A DNA stretch of 64,000 nt, taken from contig NC_008209.1 of assembly GCF_000014045.1 (NCBI RefSeq), positions 1,139,001 through 1,203,000 on the forward strand, given 5' to 3'. The notes below the pieces were generated by a model. That model was not told the origin of the DNA. It made no database searches and worked only from the letters and a program-made list of their open reading frames with translations. The first letter of the stretch is position 1, and every line of letters begins with the position of its first letter. This stretch comes from Roseobacter denitrificans OCh 114. Lineage in GTDB: Bacteria; Pseudomonadota; Alphaproteobacteria; Rhodobacterales; Rhodobacteraceae. The position numbers were made by a program, and so were the translations under genes. Positions 37,804 to 46,609 of this stretch are shown here, piece by piece.

Positions 37804-38469
37804 ATGAAAAATGTTTTGATACTTGGGGCGTCCGGCGGGATCGGTGCGGCGCTCACAGCCGCCTGCAAAGCGCGCGGCGACGTGGTTACGGGGCTGTCGC
37901 GCAGCGGTGATGGTTTTGATATAACGGATGACGCTTCAGTCGCGCAGCATCTGGCCTCGCTCAGCGCGCCGTTTGATCTGATCATCGTGGCAACAGGGGC
38001 CTTGGAAATAAATGGCGCAGTCCCGGAGAAGTCGATCCGGAACGTCACTGCGCAGGCGATGCTGGATCAATTTGAACTCAATGCGGTCGGGCCTGCGCTG
38101 GTGCTGAGCCATGCTGCGCGGTTACTGCCCCGCGACCGCCCGTCGGTTTTTGCCGTGCTCTCCGCGCGGGTCGGTTCCATCGGTGACAACAAGATAGGCG
38201 GATGGATCAGCTATCGCAGCGCGAAGGCGGCGGTCAATCAGGTGGTGCGCACGGCGTCCATCGAATTGGCACGCACGCATCCGCAGTCCGTTTGTGTGGC
38301 CCTGCATCCCGGCACGGTCCAGACGGCCTTTACCGAGAAATACCTCGGCCGGCATCCGTCGGTGCCAGCGTCCGAGGCGGCGCATAACCTGTTGCGCGTC
38401 GTCGATGGCTTGTCTGCGGCGCAGACGGGCCGGTTTTTCGACTGGGCAGGCAAGGAGGTTGCGTGGTGA
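37804..38469 (+). CDS. Short-chain dehydrogenase/reductase family protein
   Basis: A 221-residue Rossmann protein. The nucleotide motif is ILGASGGIGAALTAACKARG; the catalytic Tyr-Lys appears as SYRSAKAAVNQVVRT, with Ser in AVLSARVGSIGDN. The C-terminal HPGTVQTAFTEKYLG resembles the C-factor/csgA-type SDR group. Substrate unknown. The start at 37804 is the Met before the first strand. The photolyase start overlaps its stop by 4 bases, so the two are probably an operon. Confidence 0.88.
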   Translation: MKNVLILGASGGIGAALTAACKARGDVVTGLSRSGDGFDITDDASVAQHLASLSAPFDLIIVATGALEINGAVPEKSIRNVTAQAMLDQFELNAVGPALVLSHAARLLPRDRPSVFAVLSARVGSIGDNKIGGWISYRSAKAAVNQVVRTASIELARTHPQSVCVALHPGTVQTAFTEKYLGRHPSVPASEAAHNLLRVVDGLSAAQTGRFFDWAGKEVAW

Positions 38470-39992
38470 GCCGCCTCGTTCTGGTGCTGGGGGACCAGCT
38501 GTCCGAAAGCCTCAGCGCGTTGCAGGCGGGCGACAAGTCGCACGATACTGTTGTGATGGCCGAGGTCGCAGATGAAACCTCCTATGTGCAGCACCACCCG
38601 AAAAAGATCGCATTGATCTTTGCGGCCATGCGGAAATTCGCGCAACACCTTCGAAATGAGGGTTGGAACGTTGCCTATGCGCAGCTGGATGACAGCGAAA
38701 ACGCCGGGTCCATTGTTGGTGAGCTGTTGCGCCGGGCAGAGCAGACCGGGGCGCAAACCGTATTGGCCACAGAGCCGGGGGAGTGGCGTCTCATCACGCT
38801 TCTCAAAGAGGCGCCGTTGCGGGTCGAGGTGCTGCCGGATGATCGTTTTCTTGCGTCTCATCAGGAGTTCGAAGACTGGGCCGACGGGCGCAAGCAGTTG
38901 CGGATGGAGTATTTCTATCGCGAGATGCGGCGCAAGACGGGTCTGCTGATGGAGGGCGATCAACCCAGCGGCGGCAAGTGGAATTTTGATCACGACAACC
39001 GCAAACCGGCACCAGATGAGATTACATTTGACGGGCCACTGCGGTTCGAGCCGGATGACACCGTGCAAGAGGTTCTTGACCTTGTGGAGGCGCGCTTTTC
39101 AAATCACTTTGGCAGGCTGCGTCCCTTCTGGTTTGCGACTTCCCGCGCCGAAGCGCTGCAACAGTTGGATCATTTCATCGAAAACGGCCTGCCTAAATTT
39201 GGCGATTTTCAGGACGCGATGCTGAACGACAACCGGTTCTTGTATCACGGTCTGATCTCAACTTCGCTGAACATCGGATTGTTGACCCCGCTTGAGGTCT
39301 GCACCGCCGCCGCGCGTGCCTATGAACAGGGCGATGCCCCCATCAACGCGGTGGAAGGCTTCATCCGGCAGATCATCGGATGGCGCGAATATGTGCGCGG
39401 CATCTATTTTCTGGAAGGGCCCGATTACACAGGCCGCAACGTTCTGGGGCAGAGCCGCGATTTACCGGATGTCTATTGGGGCGGCAAAACGGACATGAAC
39501 TGCATGGCCAAAGCTGTGGGCCAGACCCGCGAAGAGGCCTATGCCCATCACATCCAACGCTTGATGATCACCGGGAATTTCGGCTTGCTGGCCGGGGTCG
39601 ACCCGCAGCAGATGCATGAATGGTATCTGGCCGTATACGCGGACGCATTCGAATGGGTCGAAGCGCCCAACACTGTCGGTATGAGCCAGTTTGCCGACGG
39701 GGGTATCATCGCCTCCAAACCCTATGTCAGCAGCGGTGCCTATATCAATCGCATGTCGGATTACTGCAAATCCTGCAGTTATAAAGTGGCACAGAAAACC
39801 GGCGACACGGCCTGCCCGTTCAACCTGCTTTATTGGCATTTTCTGGACCGTCACCGCGCGCGTTTTTCCAATAACGCGCGGATGGGCAACATGTATCGTA
39901 CATGGGACCGGATGGATGCCGAAAGACGCGAGACGGTGATTGCGCAGGCGGATGCGCTGTTGGCGCGCCTCGACGCGGGCGAGGCCATCTGA
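38466..39992 (+). CDS. Iron-sulfur (6-4) photolyase / CryB-type cryptochrome
   Basis: A 508-residue FeS-BCP photolyase. Cysteines C346, C434, C437 and C450 have the same spacing (88, 3, 13) as the [4Fe-4S] ligands of Agrobacterium PhrB. The FAD-binding half includes AVEGFIRQIIGWREYVRG and ITGNFGLLAGVDPQQMHEWY; the N-terminal alpha/beta domain begins VLVLGDQL. Relatives repair (6-4) photoproducts or, as CryB of Rhodobacter, affect light-dependent gene expression. GTG at 38466 overlaps the SDR stop (GTGA); a GTG one codon earlier is also possible. Confidence 0.95.
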   Translation: MSRLVLVLGDQLSESLSALQAGDKSHDTVVMAEVADETSYVQHHPKKIALIFAAMRKFAQHLRNEGWNVAYAQLDDSENAGSIVGELLRRAEQTGAQTVLATEPGEWRLITLLKEAPLRVEVLPDDRFLASHQEFEDWADGRKQLRMEYFYREMRRKTGLLMEGDQPSGGKWNFDHDNRKPAPDEITFDGPLRFEPDDTVQEVLDLVEARFSNHFGRLRPFWFATSRAEALQQLDHFIENGLPKFGDFQDAMLNDNRFLYHGLISTSLNIGLLTPLEVCTAAARAYEQGDAPINAVEGFIRQIIGWREYVRGIYFLEGPDYTGRNVLGQSRDLPDVYWGGKTDMNCMAKAVGQTREEAYAHHIQRLMITGNFGLLAGVDPQQMHEWYLAVYADAFEWVEAPNTVGMSQFADGGIIASKPYVSSGAYINRMSDYCKSCSYKVAQKTGDTACPFNLLYWHFLDRHRARFSNNARMGNMYRTWDRMDAERRETVIAQADALLARLDAGEAI

Positions 39993-40002
39993 CCGCGATG
40001 TT

Positions 40003-41391
40003 CTACCCGCCGTCTTTCAGGATGCCGTTTTCCCATTCGCCGGAGTTTTCCTCGCCCGTTGCATAGCGCATGGTGCCGGTCCCTTGCCGTTTTCCGGCGC
40101 GGAACATGCCTTCGTAGACATCGCCGTTTGCGTAGGTCGCAACACCGATGCCTTCGATCTCGCCGCTGACCCATGCCCCGACATAGGAAAAACCGGAAGG
40201 CATATCGATACGGCCTTGCCCGTCCCGCTGCCCACCCGCAAAGCCGCCGGTGTAAACGGTCCCATCCGGATAGGTGGCGGTGCCTTGGCCATGGCGTTGC
40301 CCGTCCAGCCATTCGCCCTCATAGCGATACCCATCCGCATAGGTCATCACGCCTTGCCCGTGGTTGCGGGCATTTCGGAAACCGCCCTCATAGACGACGC
40401 CATTTGCATATACCGCCTTGCCTACGCCGTCGATCACCCCGTCCTTCCACTCGCCCTCATAGGTGGAGCCATCGGGGTAGGTGATCAGCCCCTGACCATC
40501 CGCCTGTCCTGCGGACAACGACCCCACATAGACCGAGCCGTCAGGATAGGTCACGCGACCTTCGCCTTCGATTTCGCCGGCAACCCATGACCCGACATAT
40601 TTATAGCCGTCCTGCGCGATGAAGGTCCCCTGGCCCTCGCGCAGATCATTGGCGAATTCGCCTTCATAGGTATCGCCATTGGCGTATGTCACCTTGCCGG
40701 TGCCCTCGCGACGCCCTGCCACCAGTTGCCCCTCGTAGACATCGCCATTGGCCTGCGTCAGCTTGCCGGTGCCGTCGATCTGCCCATCGCGCCACAGGCC
40801 CACGTAGATCAGCCCGTCCGGCATGGTCAGCGTGCCTTCGCCTTCGCGCTTTCCATTGGCGACGCTGCCCTCGTAAACGGCCCCATCCGGGTAGGTGATC
40901 GTGCCCATGCCCTGTTTGACGCCATCCACCCAGTCGCCCTGATACTCATATCCACCGGGGCTTTGCATCGTGCCCTTGCCGTGATGTTTGGCGTTGCGAA
41001 AGCTGCCCTCATAGCGCACGCCGTTTGCATAAAGCGCGATGCCGCGCCCCATGATCGCGCCACCTTGCCATTCGCCCTCATAGGTGCCGCCATCGGCAAA
41101 GGTGATCCGGCCAAAGCCTTCGGGTTTTCCTTTCGCGAAAAGCCCTTCGTAAACCGACCCGTTCGGGAAACGGGCAATACCCTCGCCCTTGATTTCCCCA
41201 TCAACCCACTGGCCGGTGTATTCATAACCATTGGGCAGTTTGTAGGTGCCCGTGCCATGCTGCACCCCGCCTTTGAATGTCCCCTCATAGACACCACCGT
41301 CTTCGTATTGTTTGGTTTGTGTCTCGCCGTCCTGCGCCAAAAGCGGCAGGGGCAATAGGGCAAGGCAAAGGCTCAGGCGGCGAAGTGTCAT
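40003..41391 (-). CDS. MORN-repeat protein with internal nine-repeat duplication
   Basis: A 462-residue protein with a signal peptide (residues 1-19, ending LLAQ) and then 18 complete MORN repeats of exactly 23 residues (32-445) plus a partial one. Each follows the pattern G-x-x-Y-x-G-x-x-x-x-G-x-x-x-G-x-G. Repeats 1-9 match repeats 10-18 one for one, for example unit 2 GYEYTGQWVDGEIKGEG and unit 11 GYKYVGSWVAGEIEGEG. MORN arrays bind lipids or proteins; location is probably periplasmic. It converges on the photolyase with a 10-base gap. Confidence 0.92.
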   Translation of the reverse strand: MTLRRLSLCLALLPLPLLAQDGETQTKQYEDGGVYEGTFKGGVQHGTGTYKLPNGYEYTGQWVDGEIKGEGIARFPNGSVYEGLFAKGKPEGFGRITFADGGTYEGEWQGGAIMGRGIALYANGVRYEGSFRNAKHHGKGTMQSPGGYEYQGDWVDGVKQGMGTITYPDGAVYEGSVANGKREGEGTLTMPDGLIYVGLWRDGQIDGTGKLTQANGDVYEGQLVAGRREGTGKVTYANGDTYEGEFANDLREGQGTFIAQDGYKYVGSWVAGEIEGEGRVTYPDGSVYVGSLSAGQADGQGLITYPDGSTYEGEWKDGVIDGVGKAVYANGVVYEGGFRNARNHGQGVMTYADGYRYEGEWLDGQRHGQGTATYPDGTVYTGGFAGGQRDGQGRIDMPSGFSYVGAWVSGEIEGIGVATYANGDVYEGMFRAGKRQGTGTMRYATGEENSGEWENGILKDGG

Positions 41392-41566
41392 GATTACCCT
41401 TTATGTTCTGGCAAACTGCGGCGGGGTGTTGGGGTGCAATTTAGGCAATGGGCCGGGCAGGGGCAACGCCCTTTTGCCGCAATAGGCGGGGTTGGGCTTT
41501 CATCGGCGGCACGATCTGCTACATGGTTCAAAATCAGGCAGGCGGGCAGGCAAAAGGGCCTTATCC

Positions 41567-43225
41567 ATGGCGGATCGTTTTCGAATTACTCTGGGTCAGA
41601 TGAACCCGACGGTGGGCGATCTGGCCGGTAACGCCGCACTCGCGCGCGAGGTCTGGGAAGCGGGCAAAACCGCCGGGGCCGATCTCGTCGCGCTGCCCGA
41701 GATGTTCATCACAGGCTATAACGCGCAGGATCTGGTGATGAAGCCCGCGTTTCAACTGGATGTGGCGCGACACGTCGACAGGCTGGCGCAAGACTGTGCG
41801 GACGGGCCGACGCTGGCCATCGGTGCCCCATGGGTTGAAGGTACGCGGCTGTACAATGCCTACCTGATCCTGAAGGGCGGCAAAATCGTCAGTCAGGTGC
41901 TCAAGCACCATCTGCCCAATGAGACTGTTTTTGACGAAGTACGCATTTTTGATGCCGGACCGCTTGGTGGGCCCTATTCCGTGGGCAATTCACGCGTTGG
42001 CAGCCCGATCTGCGAAGACGCGTGGCACGAGGATGTGGCGGAAACGCTGGCAGAAACCGGGGCCGAGTTTTTACTCGTGCCCAATGGATCGCCCTATTAT
42101 CGCGGGAAATTCGACACCCGCCTGAACCACATGGTGGCCCGCGTCATCGAAACCGAATTGCCGCTGATCTACCTCAATATGGTGGGCGGTCAGGACGATC
42201 AGGTGTTTGACGGGGCCAGTTTCGGGCTGAACCCCGGCGGCAATCTGGCGGTGCAACTGCCGGTTTTCGATGAGGCGGTCGCACATGTCGATCTTGAACG
42301 CGGGCCTCAAGGGTGGCGGATTGTTGAGGGGGAAAAAGCACATCATCCGGATGCCTGGGAGCAGGATTACCGCGTGATGGTGCAGGCGCTGCGCGATTAT
42401 TGCCGCAAGACAGGGTTTGGCAAAGTGCTGCTCGGGCTGTCGGGCGGGGTCGATTCCGCCCTTGTTGCGGCCATTGCGGTTGATGCCTTGGGGGCGCAGA
42501 ACGTGCGTTGCGTGATGCTGCCGTCGGAATACACTTCGGCGGAATCGCTGGAGGATGCCGAGGCCGTCGCGAAGGCGCTCGGGTGTCACTATGATTACGT
42601 GCCGATCACCGAAGGGCGCGCCGCCATTGAACAGACTTTGGCACCGCTTTTCGAGGGGCGCGGCGCGGATTTGACCGAGGAAAACATCCAATCCCGGCTG
42701 CGGGGCTTGTTGTTGATGGCCATGTCCAACAAGTTCGGCGAGATGCTCTTGACCACCGGGAATAAATCCGAGGTGGCCGTGGGTTATGCGACCATCTATG
42801 GCGACATGGCGGGCGGGTATAATCCGATCAAGGACCTCTACAAAACCCGCGTGTTTGAGACCTGTCGGTGGCGCAACAAGACCCACCGTGACTGGATGAA
42901 AGGCCCGCAGGGCGAGGTGATCACGCCGCGCGTGATTGACAAACCGCCCTCCGCCGAGCTGCGCGCAGATCAAAAAGACAGTGACAGCCTGCCTGATTAC
43001 CCGGAACTGGACCGGCTGCTTGAGATACTGGTCGACCGGAATGGCTCCATCGAGGATTGTGTCGCCGCAGGCAGTGATGTGGAGACGGCCAGGAAGATCG
43101 AACACCTGATTTATATCAGTGAATACAAACGGTTCCAGTCCGCACCGGGTGCGCGTCTGACCAAAGGGGCGTTCTGGCTGGACCGTCGCTATCCGATTGT
43201 GAACCGCTGGCGGGACCGGGGCTGA
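41567..43225 (+). CDS. nadE: Glutamine-dependent NAD+ synthetase
   Basis: A 552-residue two-domain enzyme that amidates deamido-NAD. The N-terminal nitrilase-like glutaminase has its triad in LPEMFITGYN (Glu), KHHLPNETVF (Lys) and GSPICEDAWH (Cys). The C-terminal synthetase has the PP-loop LLGLSGGVDSALVAAIAVDA and GNKSEVAVGYATIYGD. The start at 41567 begins the first strand (MADRFRITLGQMNP). Length fits the family. Confidence 0.96.
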   Translation: MADRFRITLGQMNPTVGDLAGNAALAREVWEAGKTAGADLVALPEMFITGYNAQDLVMKPAFQLDVARHVDRLAQDCADGPTLAIGAPWVEGTRLYNAYLILKGGKIVSQVLKHHLPNETVFDEVRIFDAGPLGGPYSVGNSRVGSPICEDAWHEDVAETLAETGAEFLLVPNGSPYYRGKFDTRLNHMVARVIETELPLIYLNMVGGQDDQVFDGASFGLNPGGNLAVQLPVFDEAVAHVDLERGPQGWRIVEGEKAHHPDAWEQDYRVMVQALRDYCRKTGFGKVLLGLSGGVDSALVAAIAVDALGAQNVRCVMLPSEYTSAESLEDAEAVAKALGCHYDYVPITEGRAAIEQTLAPLFEGRGADLTEENIQSRLRGLLLMAMSNKFGEMLLTTGNKSEVAVGYATIYGDMAGGYNPIKDLYKTRVFETCRWRNKTHRDWMKGPQGEVITPRVIDKPPSAELRADQKDSDSLPDYPELDRLLEILVDRNGSIEDCVAAGSDVETARKIEHLIYISEYKRFQSAPGARLTKGAFWLDRRYPIVNRWRDRG

Positions 43226-43330
43226 AAGCGGTCCACATCCCGGTTATTGATGATGCGAAACGCAAAACTGTGATTTGCCAAAGGGTATCGCCACCTGTTT
43301 TGAAGGACACATCATCAAGGAATGGGTTTT

Positions 43331-44140
43331 ATGATCTTGCGCGGTTTGTTTTTGTTCGCACTGGCGTTCTTTGCCTTTCCGGCGGCGGCCTGTGGGCCTG
43401 ACAGCGATTGTATGATTGGTGAGCGGCACTACCGCATTGCATTGCCGCAAGGCTATGACGCCAGCGTGCCGGTGCCAGCCATCGTCTTTGCGCATGGCTA
43501 TCGTGGCTCTGCGCGGGGTGTCATGCGCAACCGGTCCCTGCGGGCACTGGCCTCTGACCTCGGGGCGGCGCTGATTGCGGTCAAATCAGGCGATCAGGAC
43601 TGGGTGATCCCGAATGCCCCGCGTCATCTTGATACAGACGGCGCGGCCGAATTCGCCTATTTCGACGCGGTGCTGAGCGATGCGGCAACCCGGTTTGCCA
43701 TTGATAGGGACCGCATTGTCGCCACCGGGTTCAGCGCCGGGGGCATGATGGTGTGGAACCTCGCCTGCGCGCGGCCTGACATGTTCGCGGGGTTCGTGCC
43801 GATTGCGGGAACCTATTGGTTGAAACCTCCGGCGACCTGTGCGGCTCCTGCGGCCAGCATCATCCACATCCACGGGGATCAGGACAAGACGGTGCCCTTG
43901 CTGGGCCGCCCGATTGGCCCGACCAAACAGGGCGAAGTGCCCGCAGCACTTGATATGTACGAGGCGTTTGGCGGTTTCGGCAGCGCCAGTGCCGTGCAAT
44001 ATGGCGGGCTAAGCTGCAAGGAGCAGCGCAATGAGACCGGTGAACTTCTGGCGTTCTGCCTGTTCAGGGGCGGGCATTCGTTTCGCACCGAGCATCTGCG
44101 CCATGGTTGGGAGCAATTGCAAAAGGCAGGGCAGCTGTAA
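43331..44140 (+). CDS. Secreted polyhydroxybutyrate depolymerase / esterase family protein
   Basis: A 269-residue alpha/beta hydrolase with a signal peptide (residues 1-20, ending FPAAACG). The nucleophile is in GFSAGGMMVWNLA, the Asp in IHGDQDKTVP and the His near FRGGHSFRTEHL. This is the LpqC/PHB-depolymerase-like group of exported esterases. AAGGA ends 10 bases before ATG 43331, whereas the ATG at 43322 abuts it, so 43331 is taken as the start. Substrate not determinable. Confidence 0.87.
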   Translation: MILRGLFLFALAFFAFPAAACGPDSDCMIGERHYRIALPQGYDASVPVPAIVFAHGYRGSARGVMRNRSLRALASDLGAALIAVKSGDQDWVIPNAPRHLDTDGAAEFAYFDAVLSDAATRFAIDRDRIVATGFSAGGMMVWNLACARPDMFAGFVPIAGTYWLKPPATCAAPAASIIHIHGDQDKTVPLLGRPIGPTKQGEVPAALDMYEAFGGFGSASAVQYGGLSCKEQRNETGELLAFCLFRGGHSFRTEHLRHGWEQLQKAGQL

Positions 44141-44159
44141 CAGCCACCCTGCACTAGGC

Positions 44160-45089
44160 TCAGAGCATCAGCTGGTAGCTGTGCGGCACATAGGTGAACC
44201 CGCTGTCTCTGGTTTCGACATACCCGACGCCGGGCCAGGGCATGTGATAGCCCACAAATGCAACCTTATCCGCGGCAAGCATGTCCAGGATTTTGCGACG
44301 CATCGCGGCGGCGGCGGGTTTATCCATGTCGAATTTCACCTCCCAGTCTGGATGCCCGAGGGACCAGATGTAGTGGTTGGCGAAATCCGCGCCGAGGTAA
44401 AGCTGCGTGCCCTCGCTTTCGATCATGTAGTTCATGTGACCGGGCGTGTGACCGAAAGCGCCCATTGCTGTCAGCCCTGAGGCAACCGTACCACCATCTT
44501 CGAGGAAGGTCATCTTCTCGGCGAAGGGAACAACCTTGGATTTGAAGCGGTCATTGTCTTGTGCGGCCCAGGCGTCATATTCGATGCGCCCGGTCACATA
44601 GCGCGCATTGGCAAAGGTTGGGCTGCCATCCTCAAGCGTCATGCCGCCAATATGATCGCCGTGCATGTGGGTCAAAACAACCACGTCGATCAGATCCGCG
44701 GTGTAGCCAGCCGCTTCCAGCGCTGCCACGGTGCCGACGCCGGAGAGGCCGGTGTCAAACAAGACCAGTTCGCTGCCGGTATTTACAACCGTCGGCGTAA
44801 AGAAAAACTGCGCCTTGTCCGTGGGCAGGTTTGCAGCGGCAGAGACGCTGTCAAAGGTCTCTTTGTCTACGTTCAGGCCGAAAATACTGTGCGGATCATC
44901 GCGCGGCACGGTGCCAGCCAAGAGCGTGGTGACGTCAAACCCGCCGACCTTGAGCCGCTGGAAGGGTGACATCTGCGCGCCGGTGATCGGGGGCGCGGCG
45001 TAGCCTGTTCGGGCTGTGACGGCAGCGAGCGGCAAGGCAGCCGCGCTGGCGAGTGCCGTGCGGCGCGAAATCTTGGGTGTGTTGGACAT
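44160..45089 (-). CDS. Tat-exported metallo-beta-lactamase-fold hydrolase
   Basis: A 309-residue protein starting MSNTPKISRRTALASAAALP, a twin-arginine-type signal (SRRTA) with a hydrophobic core to about residue 30. The metal motif is LTHMHGDHIGG, followed by a His in GHTPGHMNYM, an Asp in LGADFANH and a late His in VGYHMPWPGVGYV. The family includes lactonases and other periplasmic hydrolases. GGAGAA lies 6 bases before the start. Confidence 0.9.
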   Translation of the reverse strand: MSNTPKISRRTALASAAALPLAAVTARTGYAAPPITGAQMSPFQRLKVGGFDVTTLLAGTVPRDDPHSIFGLNVDKETFDSVSAAANLPTDKAQFFFTPTVVNTGSELVLFDTGLSGVGTVAALEAAGYTADLIDVVVLTHMHGDHIGGMTLEDGSPTFANARYVTGRIEYDAWAAQDNDRFKSKVVPFAEKMTFLEDGGTVASGLTAMGAFGHTPGHMNYMIESEGTQLYLGADFANHYIWSLGHPDWEVKFDMDKPAAAAMRRKILDMLAADKVAFVGYHMPWPGVGYVETRDSGFTYVPHSYQLML

Positions 45090-45265
45090 CAGGATTCTCC
45101 GAGGATTGTTATCCCGTGGCAACATAGGGCAGAATGTCGCGGGAGCCATGGTTTTCGGCTTGGCGGTCCTTCACGATTTCGCGCGAAAGTTGACCAAGGT
45201 GCTTGATTGCGCTGCTGGACAATTACACGACCCTGTGACAACACCGCGCCAACAGGAGACAGCAA

Positions 45266-46591
45266 ATGACCACCACCCGTTTCGCCCCGTCGCCCACCGG
45301 CTACATCCATATCGGTAACCTGCGCACGGCTTTGATGAACTACCTGATCGCGCGCAAGGCGGGCGGTACGTTCATCCTGCGCATTGACGATACAGACCCC
45401 GAAAGGTCCAAAGAGGAATATGTCGATGGCATCAAGCAAGACCTTGAATGGCTCGGCTTGCATTGGGACCGCATCGAGCGTCAGTCGCTGCGCCTTGATC
45501 GTTATGCGCAGGCCGCTGACAAACTGCGGGACATGGGGCGGTTTTACGAGGCTTTCGAGACACCGACCGAACTGGACCTCAAGCGCAAGAAACAACTGAA
45601 CATGGGCAAACCGCCGGTCTATGACCGGGCTGCACTGGAGTTGTCGGATGCTGAAAAGGACGCCTTGCGCGCCGAACGCGGTGCGGGTGTTTGGCGGTTC
45701 AAGCTTGAGCGGGAACGCATTGAATGGGCCGATGGCATTCTGGGCGACATTTCGATTGATGCGGCCTCCGTCTCCGATCCGGTGCTTATTCGCGGGGATG
45801 GTCAGATCCTCTATACGCTGGCCTCCGTGGTGGATGACACGGAGATGGGTGTGACGAATGTGGTGCGCGGCTCGGATCATGTAACCAATACCGCGACACA
45901 AATTCAGATCATCAACGCGCTAGGCGGCACGGTTCCCGACTTCGCGCATCACTCGCTGCTGACCGGCCCGCAGGGCGAGGCGTTGTCAAAACGTCTGGGC
46001 ACGCTGGCCCTGCGCGATCTGCGCGAAAACGGTGTGCAGCCCGCAGCCTTGCTGAGCCTGATGGCGCGGCTTGGTTCCAGCGACCCGGTCGAGTTGCAAA
46101 CCGACATGGCCGACCTGATCGAGGGGTTTGACATCTCGCGCTTTGGCTCCGCACCGACGAAATTCGATGCCGATGATCTTTATCCGCTGACCGCGCGCTA
46201 TCTGGCGGGTCTGCCTCTGGCCGATGTGGCGGGTGATCTGTCCGCAGCGGGCGTACCCGATGACATGGCGGCACAATTCTGGGATGTGACGCGCGAGAAT
46301 ATCACCACGCTCAAGGATATTGGCCCGTGGTGGACCCTGATGCGCGATGGTGCGGAGCCGCAGATCGACGACGAAGACCGCGAATTTGTCGCCGAGGCGC
46401 TGGCGCTTTTGCCGGACGGCCCCTTTGATGCGACGACCTGGGGCACATGGACCGCCGCCGTCAAGGAAAAGACCGGGCGCAAGGGGCGCGCATTGTTCAT
46501 GCCGCTGCGCAAGGCCCTGACAGGTCAGAGCCACGGGCCGGACATGTCGGGGCTGATGCCGCTGTTGCAGGTCGTCAAGGCCCGCCGATGA
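45266..46591 (+). CDS. gltX: Glutamyl-tRNA synthetase (probably one of two)
   Basis: A 441-residue class Ib synthetase. The HIGH motif is TGYIHIGNLRTALMNYL; the KMSKS loop reads GEALSKRLG, with Ala in place of the first Lys, as in the shorter alphaproteobacterial paralogue. The stem-contact region VVRGSDHVTNTATQIQI is conserved. Alphaproteobacteria often have two GluRS genes and make Gln-tRNA by transamidation; which role this copy plays is not visible. The MATE gene follows after 18 bases. Confidence 0.93.
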   Translation: MTTTRFAPSPTGYIHIGNLRTALMNYLIARKAGGTFILRIDDTDPERSKEEYVDGIKQDLEWLGLHWDRIERQSLRLDRYAQAADKLRDMGRFYEAFETPTELDLKRKKQLNMGKPPVYDRAALELSDAEKDALRAERGAGVWRFKLERERIEWADGILGDISIDAASVSDPVLIRGDGQILYTLASVVDDTEMGVTNVVRGSDHVTNTATQIQIINALGGTVPDFAHHSLLTGPQGEALSKRLGTLALRDLRENGVQPAALLSLMARLGSSDPVELQTDMADLIEGFDISRFGSAPTKFDADDLYPLTARYLAGLPLADVAGDLSAAGVPDDMAAQFWDVTRENITTLKDIGPWWTLMRDGAEPQIDDEDREFVAEALALLPDGPFDATTWGTWTAAVKEKTGRKGRALFMPLRKALTGQSHGPDMSGLMPLLQVVKARR

Positions 46592-46609
46592 GCTGCGCGC
46601 GCCCGGTTC

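Noticed and set aside
41434..41566. Upstream in-frame extension of nadE
   Set aside because: The extension is Arg/His-rich and non-homologous; the Met at 41567 begins the conserved nitrilase domain.
42071..43105. 344-codon open frame opposite nadE
   Set aside because: Antisense shadow of the synthetase domain; composition not protein-like.
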